Assembly (NCBI GenBank): GCA_964519895.1 | Contig: CAZFLE010000002.1 | Coordinates: 62,001 to 126,000, forward strand | Reading direction: 5' to 3' | DNA from: CAYFPX01 sp964519895 | GTDB lineage: Bacteria; Myxococcota_A; UBA796; CAJQPC01 | DNA: 64,000 nt | Made by a program: the position numbers and the translations under genes | In this document: one piece after another, positions 49,251 to 56,580 of the stretch | Numbering within the stretch: the stretch's first letter is position 1 | Layout of the letters: every line of letters begins with the position of its first letter | Notes under the pieces: model-generated | Database searches by the model: none | The model's input: only the letters and a program-made list of their open reading frames with translations | What the model was told of the DNA's origin: nothing

Positions 49251-49951
49251 AGCCTGCAGTCGATCCACGCCACGAAGGCGCTCCGGTTGATGTCCTTGCC
49301 CGTGCAGGTGCCGTCGCCGCTGCGGTTCCAGCCGCAGAAGTCCGTGTCCAGCTGGGCGAATTCCTCGCCCAACCACAACAGGCCGACCTCGCGGTCCAGG
49401 TCCGGGTCGTTGAAGGTGGTGCGCAGATGGTCCAGGACCGCCTCGCCCCGCCGCTGGCTCAGGTCCCGGTTGAAGACCGGGTTGCCTTCGGGGGACGACC
49501 GGGACACCACGAAGAAGTAGCTGGCGCCCTTCTGGTCGGTGAAGATCTGCTCGAGCAAGGCCTTGTCGGCGTGGTCGAGCTCGTGGGACGCCTTGTCGTA
49601 CTGGATGATGCCGGCCCGATCGGAGAGCGGCACGAACAGGTCGTTGAAGTCCGAGCCGCTCAGCGCCGCGACGTTCTGGGCTTCCAGGGGCTGGCAGCCG
49701 CGACCCCCGCCGCCGGAGAGCAGGCCGCAGCTCTGGAGCACCCTGCGCAGGACACGCTTCAGGTGGGCGGAGCAGTAGTCCTCGTCGGCGGCGGCTGCGA
49801 TGGCCACCTGGGGCCCTGCGGTCGCGGCCGCTTCGGCCTGGCCCAGGCGTGTCTTGGCCGAGCCCACCCAGGCCCCGGCCAGGCTCGGGGAGTAGAGCAG
49901 CAGCGCCGCGCCCAGGGCGAGACTTGCGCGGAGCGCGGTGGAGGCCGTCAT
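49247..49951 (-). CDS. OmpA-like secreted protein
   Basis: 234 residues from ATG 49951, overlapping the VKOR stop (ATGA). An N-terminal signal peptide (about 1-27, ending SLAGA) precedes a region with several Cys. The C-terminal half resembles the OmpA peptidoglycan-binding fold: FDKASHEL-like segment (here YDKASHELDH), ALLEQIF, YFFVVSRSS, NRDLSQRRGEAVLDHL. The key NxxLSxxRA element is recognisable as NRDLSQRRGEA. It also has extra cysteines (DYC, SCGLL, GCQP, DFCGW), so it may itself be a disulfide substrate of its operon partners. Confidence 0.7.
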   Translation of the reverse strand: MTASTALRASLALGAALLLYSPSLAGAWVGSAKTRLGQAEAAATAGPQVAIAAAADEDYCSAHLKRVLRRVLQSCGLLSGGGGRGCQPLEAQNVAALSGSDFNDLFVPLSDRAGIIQYDKASHELDHADKALLEQIFTDQKGASYFFVVSRSSPEGNPVFNRDLSQRRGEAVLDHLRTTFNDPDLDREVGLLWLGEEFAQLDTDFCGWNRSGDGTCTGKDINRSAFVAWIDCRL

Positions 49952-51186
49952 GTTCCCATCCGGTCGAGCAGGCGCGAGAGGGCGTAGTCCATGCCCAGGT
50001 CGGTGTCCTCGTCGCACAGCTTCACGCCGCCGACGTAGAGCTGGGGCGTCAGCACGGGCAGCTCGTTCTGGACGGCCCAGCGCAGGGACTTGTTGAGCTT
50101 CTTCTTGGTGCGGGCCGTGCCCAAACAGCCCTTCACGTCGGGGAAGACCGCTGTGACCATCGACCGGGCTGCGCCCGGATCAGCCGTGGTGGCGGAGCGG
50201 ATCTGCTCCTGGTTCTCGAAGGCCCAGTGCAGCACGGCCGCGGGGTCGCTGGCGCAGAGCATGGCCTCGCTGATCGTGCAGGCGCCGGGGTGAACGGCGC
50301 TGTTCACCATCCAGTTGCAGGCGTCGTCCAGGGGGAAGAGCAGGGCCCGGCGGTCCAATTCGTCGCCCAGGCCCGACGCGTCCAGGCGGGTCTCAAAGCC
50401 TGCACAGGACGGGCACAGCGGGTCCAAGACCTCGATGGCCGGGGTGCCCCCCGGGTTGGGCGCCAGGGTCAGCAGCACGCCGTTCGGGTCCTGGGGCTTG
50501 GCGAGCTCGCCACAGGAGCCGATGTAGCTGCTGTAGTCGGGGGCCACGGCCAGGTACAGCCCCAGGGCAGCCGCCACGAAGCCCACCCCCAGGCCGATGG
50601 CCGGGATGTGGTCGGCTGGTCGGCTGGTCGGCGGCAGCTCGGCGTCTTCGTCGGGGTCGTCTGCAGCCACCGCGCGCCAGCCACCGCCCCCACCGGTCAG
50701 GCGCAGGCCCCGACTGGCCACCGCCCCCACAAAGCCCAGGGTGCTCGCCACGTAGATGCCGATGCACATCTTGCAGGCCGCGTCGAGCTCGACCAGGGAC
50801 AGGTACCCCATGCCCAGGGACGTGAGCAGTGGCAGGGCCCACGCCAGGACCAACAGGCCGGTGCTGCCCGGGTCCTGCTCCCTGCGCCGGAGCAGGATGT
50901 CAGCGCCCTTGTAGAACAGGAAGGCGAACACGGCCATCGCCGGCAGGGACACCGGGATGCCGCCCCAGACCAGATCCCGGAACACCGACGAGTAGGGGCT
51001 CATGAGGGTGACGTGGCAGCCGGTGCCCCCCACCTCGGTCGAGCCCAGCCCGGGCACGAAGGAGCAGTGGATGCCATGGACCTGGCGGTCCAGGTGCTGC
51101 ACGAAGTCAAAGGTCGAGAAGCTGGCGAAGAACAGCCCCAGGGCTGCGGCGATCAGGGTCAGGACGATCGGGGCTCTCGAAGTCAT
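49948..51186 (-). CDS. Vitamin K epoxide reductase (VKOR) fused to DsbA-like thioredoxin
   Basis: A 412-residue fusion. The N-terminal half has four or five membrane helices with the VKOR loop cysteines Cys41 and Cys57 and the active-site Cys138-x-x-Cys141, which pass electrons to quinone. A linker and an extra helix (about 196-214) lead to a DsbA-like domain with Cys258-Pro-Ser-Cys261. Such fusions are complete disulfide-generating machines, replacing DsbA plus DsbB. The start is ATG 51186, with the ECF promoter in the divergent spacer. It heads an operon with the OmpA-like and TlpA-like genes. Confidence 0.9.
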   Translation of the reverse strand: MTSRAPIVLTLIAAALGLFFASFSTFDFVQHLDRQVHGIHCSFVPGLGSTEVGGTGCHVTLMSPYSSVFRDLVWGGIPVSLPAMAVFAFLFYKGADILLRRREQDPGSTGLLVLAWALPLLTSLGMGYLSLVELDAACKMCIGIYVASTLGFVGAVASRGLRLTGGGGGWRAVAADDPDEDAELPPTSRPADHIPAIGLGVGFVAAALGLYLAVAPDYSSYIGSCGELAKPQDPNGVLLTLAPNPGGTPAIEVLDPLCPSCAGFETRLDASGLGDELDRRALLFPLDDACNWMVNSAVHPGACTISEAMLCASDPAAVLHWAFENQEQIRSATTADPGAARSMVTAVFPDVKGCLGTARTKKKLNKSLRWAVQNELPVLTPQLYVGGVKLCDEDTDLGMDYALSRLLDRMGT

Positions 51187-51210
51187 CCAGGCGCTTCTAG
51201 CATGTTCTGG

Positions 51211-51239
51211 GCTAACACTTCGCTCCTTGGAACCGTCCT
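51211..51239 (+). promoter_or_regulatory. ECF-type promoter for the sigma/FecR pair (autoregulatory)
   Basis: GCTAACACTTCG (51211-51222), 11 further bases, then CGTCCT (51234-51239): an AAC-N17-CGTC arrangement typical of ECF sigma promoters. The same two boxes with the same spacing lie at 52666-52694. The start would be near 51246, so the sigma gene must begin downstream. Confidence 0.65.
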
Positions 51240-51246
51240 TGTCCCC

Positions 51247-51783
51247 GTGTCGTCCCCCTCTGCCTTGAGCCTGGTGCCGTCGGATGGCCTGGCATCGGAC
51301 CCTGTGGCCCGCGCACGGGCCGGGGATCGGGCTGCCTTCGACGCGCTCTACGCGCGCTACGCACGGCTCGTGCACGGGGTGTTGCTGTCCCGTCTCTCAT
51401 CGGCCGACGCCGAGGACCAGGTCCAGGAGGTCTTCCTGGTGGCGTGGCAGAAGCTCGACACCCTGCGGGACGACCAGGCCTTTGGGGCCTGGATCGTGCA
51501 GATCGCCCGCCGTCGGGCCGACGATGCGGCGCGCCGTCGGCGCAGCTGGGTCCGCTTGCCCCCGTGGCTGGGTCGCAAGGACGCGCCCACCGCCGAAGCC
51601 CGCCAGGTCCTGAGGGTGATCCGGGACCTGCCGCCAGCCTACCGGGAGACGTTGATCCTGCGACTGGTCGAAGGCATGACCGGGCCGGAGATCGCCCGGG
51701 CCACGGGACTCACACCGGGCAGCGTGCGGGTCAACCTCCACCGCGGCATGAAACTGTTGCGCGAACGCCTGGGAACACCATGA
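51247..51783 (+). CDS. ECF-type RNA polymerase sigma factor
   Basis: 178 residues from GTG 51247; GTG 51274 is also possible. ATG 51202 is in frame but lies upstream of the predicted promoter and is rejected. Region 2 is AFDALYARYARLVHGVLLSR then DAEDQVQEVFLVAWQ and GAWIVQIARRRADD. Region 4 is LPPAYRETLILRLVEGMTG then PEIARATGLTPGSVRVNLHRG. No C-terminal extension. The stop overlaps the anti-sigma start (ATGA). It probably activates its own operon and the gene at 52726. Confidence 0.92.
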   Translation: MSSPSALSLVPSDGLASDPVARARAGDRAAFDALYARYARLVHGVLLSRLSSADAEDQVQEVFLVAWQKLDTLRDDQAFGAWIVQIARRRADDAARRRRSWVRLPPWLGRKDAPTAEARQVLRVIRDLPPAYRETLILRLVEGMTGPEIARATGLTPGSVRVNLHRGMKLLRERLGTP

Positions 51784-52670
51784 GTCACGACGACTACCTG
51801 TGGGATCGCTCCGGCGAGCCGGATCCGGAGCTGGAACGGCTGGAGAGCCTGCTGGCACCCCTGGGGCACCGGCCCTCGCCCAGGCGTCGGGTGCCTGCCT
51901 TGCTCCTGGTGGCCGCCGCGGTGCTCCTGGGGTGGCTCGGGTGGAGCCTACAGCCCGCCGAGACCGAACCGGGCTGGGCGTTGCTGGGCAGCGGCGCACA
52001 GCTGGCGGTCGGAGAGTGGCTGGAGACCGACGCCGAGCTCACGCTCCAGGTCGCCGACATCGGCGTGCTGTCCGTGGCCCCGGACTCCCGGCTCCGCATC
52101 AAGGAGACCGGGGTCACCGAGCACCGCCTGGAGCTGACGCGAGGACAGATCAGCGCCCAGGTGATCGCGCCGCCGCGGCTGTTCATCGTGGAGACGCCGA
52201 CCGCCGAGGCCGTGGACCTGGGCTGTGCCTACACCCTGTCGGTGCTGCCCGATGGGGGCACCGAGCTGGTGGTGACCAGTGGCCACGTGGCGCTCGAGGC
52301 GCCCGGCCGAGAGGTCGTCGTGCCCGCGGGTGCCCGCGCCCGGAGTCACCCCGGCTCGGGTCCGGGCACGCCCTACTTCCTGGACGCGGCGCCGGACTTC
52401 CTGGCGGCGCTGGGGCGCTATGACGCCCAGCCGGGTGCGGCGACGGCCGGCCCCGTGCTCGCCGCGGCCACCGCCCGGGACACCCTGAGCCTGTGGCATC
52501 TGTTGGGGCCGAGCGAGCCAGCCCTCCGCGAACAGGTCTGGCAGCGCATCCTGGTGCTCGTCCCCCAGGTCGCCGACACGGTGCCCCAGGACGAGGTCCT
52601 GGCCGGCGACCCTGCCGCACTGGGCCTGCTGTTGAGCGAGCTCGGCTGGTTCTGGCCCTCAGCGCGCTAA
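51780..52670 (+). CDS. FecR-like membrane anti-sigma regulator
   Basis: A 296-residue protein. A short cytoplasmic N-terminal part with RRR before a membrane helix (about 38-58), then a FecR domain (GSGAQLAVGEWLETDAEL, DIGVLSVAPDSRLRI, ISAQVIAPPRLFIVETPTA, AVDLGCAYTLSV) and a C-terminal Ala/Leu-rich helical part. Unlike iron-uptake FecR systems, no TonB-dependent receptor is nearby. The N terminus lacks an obvious zinc motif. It is coupled to the sigma gene by ATGA, so it most likely controls that sigma factor. Confidence 0.88.
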   Translation: MSHDDYLWDRSGEPDPELERLESLLAPLGHRPSPRRRVPALLLVAAAVLLGWLGWSLQPAETEPGWALLGSGAQLAVGEWLETDAELTLQVADIGVLSVAPDSRLRIKETGVTEHRLELTRGQISAQVIAPPRLFIVETPTAEAVDLGCAYTLSVLPDGGTELVVTSGHVALEAPGREVVVPAGARARSHPGSGPGTPYFLDAAPDFLAALGRYDAQPGAATAGPVLAAATARDTLSLWHLLGPSEPALREQVWQRILVLVPQVADTVPQDEVLAGDPAALGLLLSELGWFWPSAR

Positions 52671-52694
52671 CACTTCGAGTCCGGCCCCCGTCCT
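52666..52694 (+). promoter_or_regulatory. ECF-type promoter for the gene at 52726
   Basis: GCTAACACTTCG (52666-52677), 11 bases, CGTCCT (52689-52694): identical boxes and spacing to 51211-51239. It overlaps the stop of the FecR-like gene and would start transcription near 52701, 25 bases before ATG 52726. Confidence 0.65.
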
Positions 52695-52725
52695 GGAAGG
52701 CGAACCCCACTCCAGGACCTCGGAC

Positions 52726-54003
52726 ATGCCCCGTCTTCGCTTCCTCCTTCCCCTTTTTGCCGTCAGCCTCGCCGCGGGGGCGTCGACGGCCCGCCACGTC
52801 ATGCCTGCGGAGTCCCAGGACCTGGTCGTGCACGAGTGGGGCACCTTCACGTCGATGCAGGGCTCGGATGGGGTCGGGCTCGAAGGGCTGCAGCACGAGG
52901 AAGAGGCGCTGCCGCCCTTTGTCTACAGCCGCACCGAGGTCCGGGAGTGCCCGCTCCGCCAGTTCGGGTACAAGGGCCTGGAGATGCCGCTCACCGGGGT
53001 GACCCAGAAGATGGAGACCCCGGTCATCTACTTCCACACCGACCTGCCCCAGCGGGTTCGGGTTCGGGTGGACTTCATCGATGGCCTGCTCACCCAGTGG
53101 TTTCCGGTCAGCGACAAGCTCGGGCCCCCCGAGCCTCCGAGCGCCGACGACAGGTTGGATCTGACCCAGGTGGCCCGCTCCTTCCTGCAGTGGGACATCG
53201 AGCTCCTCCCGGACGCACAGACGCCCGTCGAGGTGCCCTGGGTGCCCGAAGAGGAGCCCTGGGATCTGGCCCGTCAGGTGGACGCTGCCTGGGTCCGCAC
53301 CCTGGAGCGCCCACCGGGACGCATGGGTCCGGTCGAGGCGGAGCGCTACCTGTTCTACCGGGGGCTGGGCACCTTTGAGCTGCCCCTGACCCTCCGGACG
53401 GGCAAGCGCGGCTCGGCGGTGCTGAGCCACGACGGGCTGGACGAGCTGCCCTATGCGCTGGCCCTCGAAGTCCGTGGAGACTTGGCCCGGTGGGCGCCCT
53501 TGGGCGAGGTCCTGGGGGGTACCGAGCGCGCCCTGGGCTTGGACCGGGAGGTGCTGCGGCCCTTCGACGACGTGGTCGCCGAGCTCAAACAAGACCTGCA
53601 CGGCGCCCTGGTGGACCAGGGCCTGTTCGCCGACGAAGCCACGGCGATGATTCGGACCTGGTCCCGGTCGTGGTTCGCGACGGAGGGGATGCGGCTGCTC
53701 TACGTGGTCCCGTCGTCCCTGGTCGAACAGGTCCTGCCGCTCACCATCACCCCGGAGCCCGACGAGACCGTGCGGGTGCTGGTCGGTCGCCTGGAGGTCA
53801 TGACGCCCGAGGTCGAGGCCAGCGTCGAGCGGGCGCTGTGGGACCTGGAGCAGGGCGATGAGACCGAGCGAGCGGCAGCGGTCGCGACCCTGCGCGCCCT
53901 GGACCGCTTCCTGGAGCCTCACCTGCGGCGGACCCTGACCCGATCATCGAGTCCGATCGTGCGCAGCGCGGCCCAGCGGTGGCTGGACGAGCTCAGCCGG
54001 TGA
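52726..54003 (+). CDS. Secreted protein of unknown function, likely ECF regulon member
   Basis: A 425-residue protein with a signal peptide (MPRLRFLLPLFAVSLAAGAS). The mature N terminus has LVVHEWGTFTSMQGSDG and KMETPVIYFHTDLP, recognisable landmarks of an uncharacterised family found in myxobacteria and planctomycetes (recalled, not searched). The middle is beta-rich; the last ~70 residues look like a HEAT-type helical pair (ERAAAVATLRALDRFL, RSAAQRWLDELS). No catalytic motif is recognised. It is controlled by the ECF promoter just upstream. Its last 11 bases overlap the convergent GH18 gene. Confidence 0.7.
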   Translation: MPRLRFLLPLFAVSLAAGASTARHVMPAESQDLVVHEWGTFTSMQGSDGVGLEGLQHEEEALPPFVYSRTEVRECPLRQFGYKGLEMPLTGVTQKMETPVIYFHTDLPQRVRVRVDFIDGLLTQWFPVSDKLGPPEPPSADDRLDLTQVARSFLQWDIELLPDAQTPVEVPWVPEEEPWDLARQVDAAWVRTLERPPGRMGPVEAERYLFYRGLGTFELPLTLRTGKRGSAVLSHDGLDELPYALALEVRGDLARWAPLGEVLGGTERALGLDREVLRPFDDVVAELKQDLHGALVDQGLFADEATAMIRTWSRSWFATEGMRLLYVVPSSLVEQVLPLTITPEPDETVRVLVGRLEVMTPEVEASVERALWDLEQGDETERAAAVATLRALDRFLEPHLRRTLTRSSSPIVRSAAQRWLDELSR

Positions 54004-55321
54004 AGCGGCTCCGGCGCCAGATCAGCCCGACCAGGGCCAACAGCCAGGTCGCGCCGATCGGCGCTGGTGCACTGCTGCAGCCGCTTCCCAGAGCGACGCG
54101 CTCCCAGCCTCCGGTGTCGTCGCCGCTGTCCTGGGGCAGGTCGGCGTCGGTGTCGGCGTCGGTGTCGCTGTCGGTGTCGGTGTCGGTGTCCGCGTCGGCG
54201 TCGGCGTCGGCGTCGGTGTCCGTGTCGACGTCGGTGTCGGTGTCCGCGTCGCCGTCGCTCCAGCGGGTCTCCTCGTCCATCATCTGCCAGAAGGCCGCGT
54301 CACCGCCTTCGTAGTTCAGGGCCCAGAAGCCCACGCCGGCGATGCCCGCGTCGACCGCATAGGCGGTCTTGATGCGGATGGACTCCAGGTCGTCGTACCA
54401 GAGCTGGCTCTGGCTGTCGGGAAAGGTGTAGGCCGTGTCGCCGTCGGCGTTCCACTTGCGACCGTAGCTGTCGCCCGCGTCGACCGCGTCGGCGTAGACC
54501 ACCGCGCTGCCGTCACCGGTCGCGTCGCCCGGGATGTCCGTGTTCACCGACGGCCAGTCCCGGCCGTAGAGGGGCATGCCCAGGATGATCCGGTCCGCCG
54601 GAGCGCCCCAGGTCATATGGTCCTGGACCGACCAGTCCAGGCCGTACTTGCCCCACGTGGTGCTCTCGTGGAGCGGAGCGACGGGCCCTGGGTCGCCCCC
54701 GGACCAGTGGTAGCCGTAGCCCATGATGAAGAGCCAGCCGTGGGCGGCGAGCTCGTCGTAGTCGTAGGCCCCGTTCCAGTCGACGGCGGGGGTGGCGATG
54801 GTGACCTCGTCCACGACCGCGTCGAGCTCGGCCACGAAGGAGACCAGATCGGCCTTGAGGCTGGACTCCATGCCCTCGAAGTCGACGGACACGCCGTGGG
54901 CGCCGACGCTGTCGACCAGCGCGGCGAGCTCGGCGATCGCCTTGGCTCGGCGACTCGGACTGGGCAGCACGCTGCCCATGATGCTGTCCGAGAAGCAGGT
55001 GACGGTCAGGTGGATCTTGACCCCAAAGGGCGACGCGCGGTTCATCGCCTCTTGGGCGATACCGGTCCAGCGGGACGTGTTGGACAGGCTGCCGTCGCTC
55101 TGAAGCTCCACATCGAAGATGGCCACGTGGCTGAGCTGGTCCCACGCCAGGTCCAGGTCGTCGGCCCAGTAGGGCAAGTAGCCGTAGACCATGACGTCTG
55201 GCCCGGCCGTGGGCGTGGCCCGGTAGGCGGCCGGGACCGCAAGGTCGGCCCCCGGGTGAGACAGGGTGTGCTCGGCGTGAGGGCCGGCCAGCACGGTGAT
55301 CGCGGAGAGCAGAGCCAGCAT
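53993..55321 (-). CDS. GH18-family secreted protein with MYXO-CTERM-type sorting tail
   Basis: A 442-residue protein. Signal peptide, then a GH18 chitinase-like barrel: MVYGYLPYWAD, HGVSVDFEGME with catalytic Glu149 and supporting Asp147, FIMGYGYHWSG, RIILGMPLYGRDW and GVGFWALNYEG. The first Asp residues of the usual DxxDxDxE motif are replaced, as in some spore-cortex and cell-wall GH18 enzymes, so the substrate may be peptidoglycan-like rather than chitin. A DTD/DAD repeat linker (about 365-400) leads to GSGCSS, a hydrophobic helix and a terminal RRSR: the MYXO-CTERM sorting signal of Myxococcota surface proteins. Confidence 0.85.
   Translation of the reverse strand: MLALLSAITVLAGPHAEHTLSHPGADLAVPAAYRATPTAGPDVMVYGYLPYWADDLDLAWDQLSHVAIFDVELQSDGSLSNTSRWTGIAQEAMNRASPFGVKIHLTVTCFSDSIMGSVLPSPSRRAKAIAELAALVDSVGAHGVSVDFEGMESSLKADLVSFVAELDAVVDEVTIATPAVDWNGAYDYDELAAHGWLFIMGYGYHWSGGDPGPVAPLHESTTWGKYGLDWSVQDHMTWGAPADRIILGMPLYGRDWPSVNTDIPGDATGDGSAVVYADAVDAGDSYGRKWNADGDTAYTFPDSQSQLWYDDLESIRIKTAYAVDAGIAGVGFWALNYEGGDAAFWQMMDEETRWSDGDADTDTDVDTDTDADADADADTDTDTDSDTDADTDADLPQDSGDDTGGWERVALGSGCSSAPAPIGATWLLALVGLIWRRSRFTG
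54141..54258. repeat. Hexanucleotide repeat coding the Asp/Thr linker of the GH18 protein
   Basis: About 20 imperfect GTCGGT/GTCGGC/GTCCGC units in tandem on the + strand, read on the - strand as DT, DA, DS and DV dipeptides. Unit length keeps the frame, so slippage would change linker length without loss of the sorting tail. Confidence 0.85.
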
Positions 55322-55371
55322 TGGCTCGCTCTAACGGGCACACTGCCCCTGCTACCGCCTGTTGACGAGGT

Positions 55372-55409
55372 CTGTACGGTGCAATCCGGGAGTCCATCGT
55401 CCCGTACAG
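55372..55409. promoter_or_regulatory. Inverted repeat upstream of pspA
   Basis: CTGTACGG (55372-55379) and CCGTACAG (55402-55409) are perfect inverted copies; CGGGA (55387-55391) and TCCCG (55400-55404) form an inner pair that overlaps the right arm. The site lies 65-100 bases before ATG 55474, where an operator or leader hairpin is possible. No convincing promoter hexamers were found. Confidence 0.35.
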
Positions 55410-55473
55410 GGGTTGGTTGCAGCACTTGGGCATCGGCAGTAAGGTCGGTGCCGAGACCTGTTTCGGAGTCAGC

Positions 55474-56193
55474 ATGGGTTTCTTCGACCGGATCACCAAT
55501 GTGTGGCGCGGTTTCCTCTCTCTCTGGGTCTCAAATGTGGAGACCAAGAACCCCGAGGCCGTCTACGAGGCGGCCATCGAAGAGCGGATCCGCCAGCACA
55601 GGGACCTCAAGCGTGCGGTGTCCAGCATCGTCTACCTGCGCAACAAGACCGAGACCGAGCTCGAGGAGCGCGAGAAGCAGCTCGCCGAGGTGCAGCTCCA
55701 GCTGCCCATCGCGGTCGAGGAGGGCGAGGACGAGGTCGCCCTGGTCCTGATCCAGAAAAAGGACGAGCTCACCGCAAAGGTGGCTGGCCTGCAGGGTGAG
55801 CTGGAGAAGATCGCCACCGAGGCCGAGGAAGCCAAGGCATCGCTGATCTCCTACCAGGGCGAGATCGAGCGCCTGCGTCGCGAGAAGGACGAGATGCTCG
55901 CCAAGAAGGCCACCGCCGAGGCCCGCATCCAGATCCAGGACACCCTCGACGGCCTGTCCATGGAGGCCGACATCAAGGCCCTGGAGAACGTGCGCGAGCA
56001 CATCGGCAAGCTCCAGGCCGAGGCCGACGTTGGCAACGAGGTCGCCGAGGAGAGCCTGGACACCAAGCTCAAGAAGATCCAACAGAAGACCGCCACCGCA
56101 TCTGCCCGGGCCCAGCTCGAGGAGATGAAGCGCCAGGCCGAGGCCCGCAAGTCCGGCCAGGCCCAGGCAGCGGGCGTCAAGAAGACGATGTGA
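55474..56193 (+). CDS. pspA: PspA/IM30 (Vipp1) family membrane-stress protein
   Basis: 239 residues from ATG 55474, which gives the family-standard start MGFFDRITNVWRGFLSLWVSNVE. The rest is a long helical coiled coil with NPEAVYEAAIEERI and Glu/Lys/Gln-rich heptads. PspA proteins form ESCRT-III-like rods and protect a damaged inner membrane. Family members in enterobacteria are sigma-54 driven, but no such promoter is seen here. It overlaps the next gene by 4 bases. Confidence 0.9.
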   Translation: MGFFDRITNVWRGFLSLWVSNVETKNPEAVYEAAIEERIRQHRDLKRAVSSIVYLRNKTETELEEREKQLAEVQLQLPIAVEEGEDEVALVLIQKKDELTAKVAGLQGELEKIATEAEEAKASLISYQGEIERLRREKDEMLAKKATAEARIQIQDTLDGLSMEADIKALENVREHIGKLQAEADVGNEVAEESLDTKLKKIQQKTATASARAQLEEMKRQAEARKSGQAQAAGVKKTM

Positions 56194-56564
56194 GCGACGC
56201 CGTCTCCCTGCCTCGGCCCACCCCCGAGGACGAAGACCGCTTCATCCAGAGTCTCTCCGATCAAGGGCCCGAAGGGGTCGCGGACGCGGTGCGTGCGGCG
56301 CTGGCTGCAGGCCGACCCGCGCTTGCGGCGAGGGCCGTGGGACTGCTCGGGAACGCCGGCTCCGACGACGCCGACCTGGCCAAGGCTCGCCAGGCCGCCC
56401 GCTTCCTACTGATGAAGGGCGGTCCTGCGGCACAGATCGAGGAGCAGCTGGACCTGATCCTGGCTCGCATGCGCACCCGTCGCATGAAGCGGGCCCGGCG
56501 TCGTCAGCGGGACAAGCTCCGTCAGACGCCGCGGAATCCGAGCAAGCGCCGACCGATCAAGTAG
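56190..56564 (+). CDS. Small basic protein, unknown function
   Basis: 124 residues from GTG 56190, overlapping the pspA stop. The N-terminal ~90 residues are acidic to neutral and helical (DRFIQSLSDQGPEGVADAVR, AARAVGLLGN); the last ~30 are very basic (RMRTRRMKRARRRQRDKLRQ), suggesting nucleic-acid or membrane-lipid contact. It is translationally coupled to pspA and may work with it. No known family is recognised. Confidence 0.65.
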   Translation: MSDAVSLPRPTPEDEDRFIQSLSDQGPEGVADAVRAALAAGRPALAARAVGLLGNAGSDDADLAKARQAARFLLMKGGPAAQIEEQLDLILARMRTRRMKRARRRQRDKLRQTPRNPSKRRPIK

Positions 56565-56580
56565 GCGTTAGACGCCGGGG

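Noticed and set aside
51202..51246. ATG 51202 as the start of the ECF sigma gene
   Set aside because: It lies upstream of the predicted autoregulatory promoter boxes (51211-51239), so the codons before 51247 would not be in that transcript.
55397..55440. A sigma-54 promoter for pspA
   Set aside because: TTGCA occurs at 55416-55420, but the -24 position lacks TGGC and the GG-N10-GC spacing does not fit.
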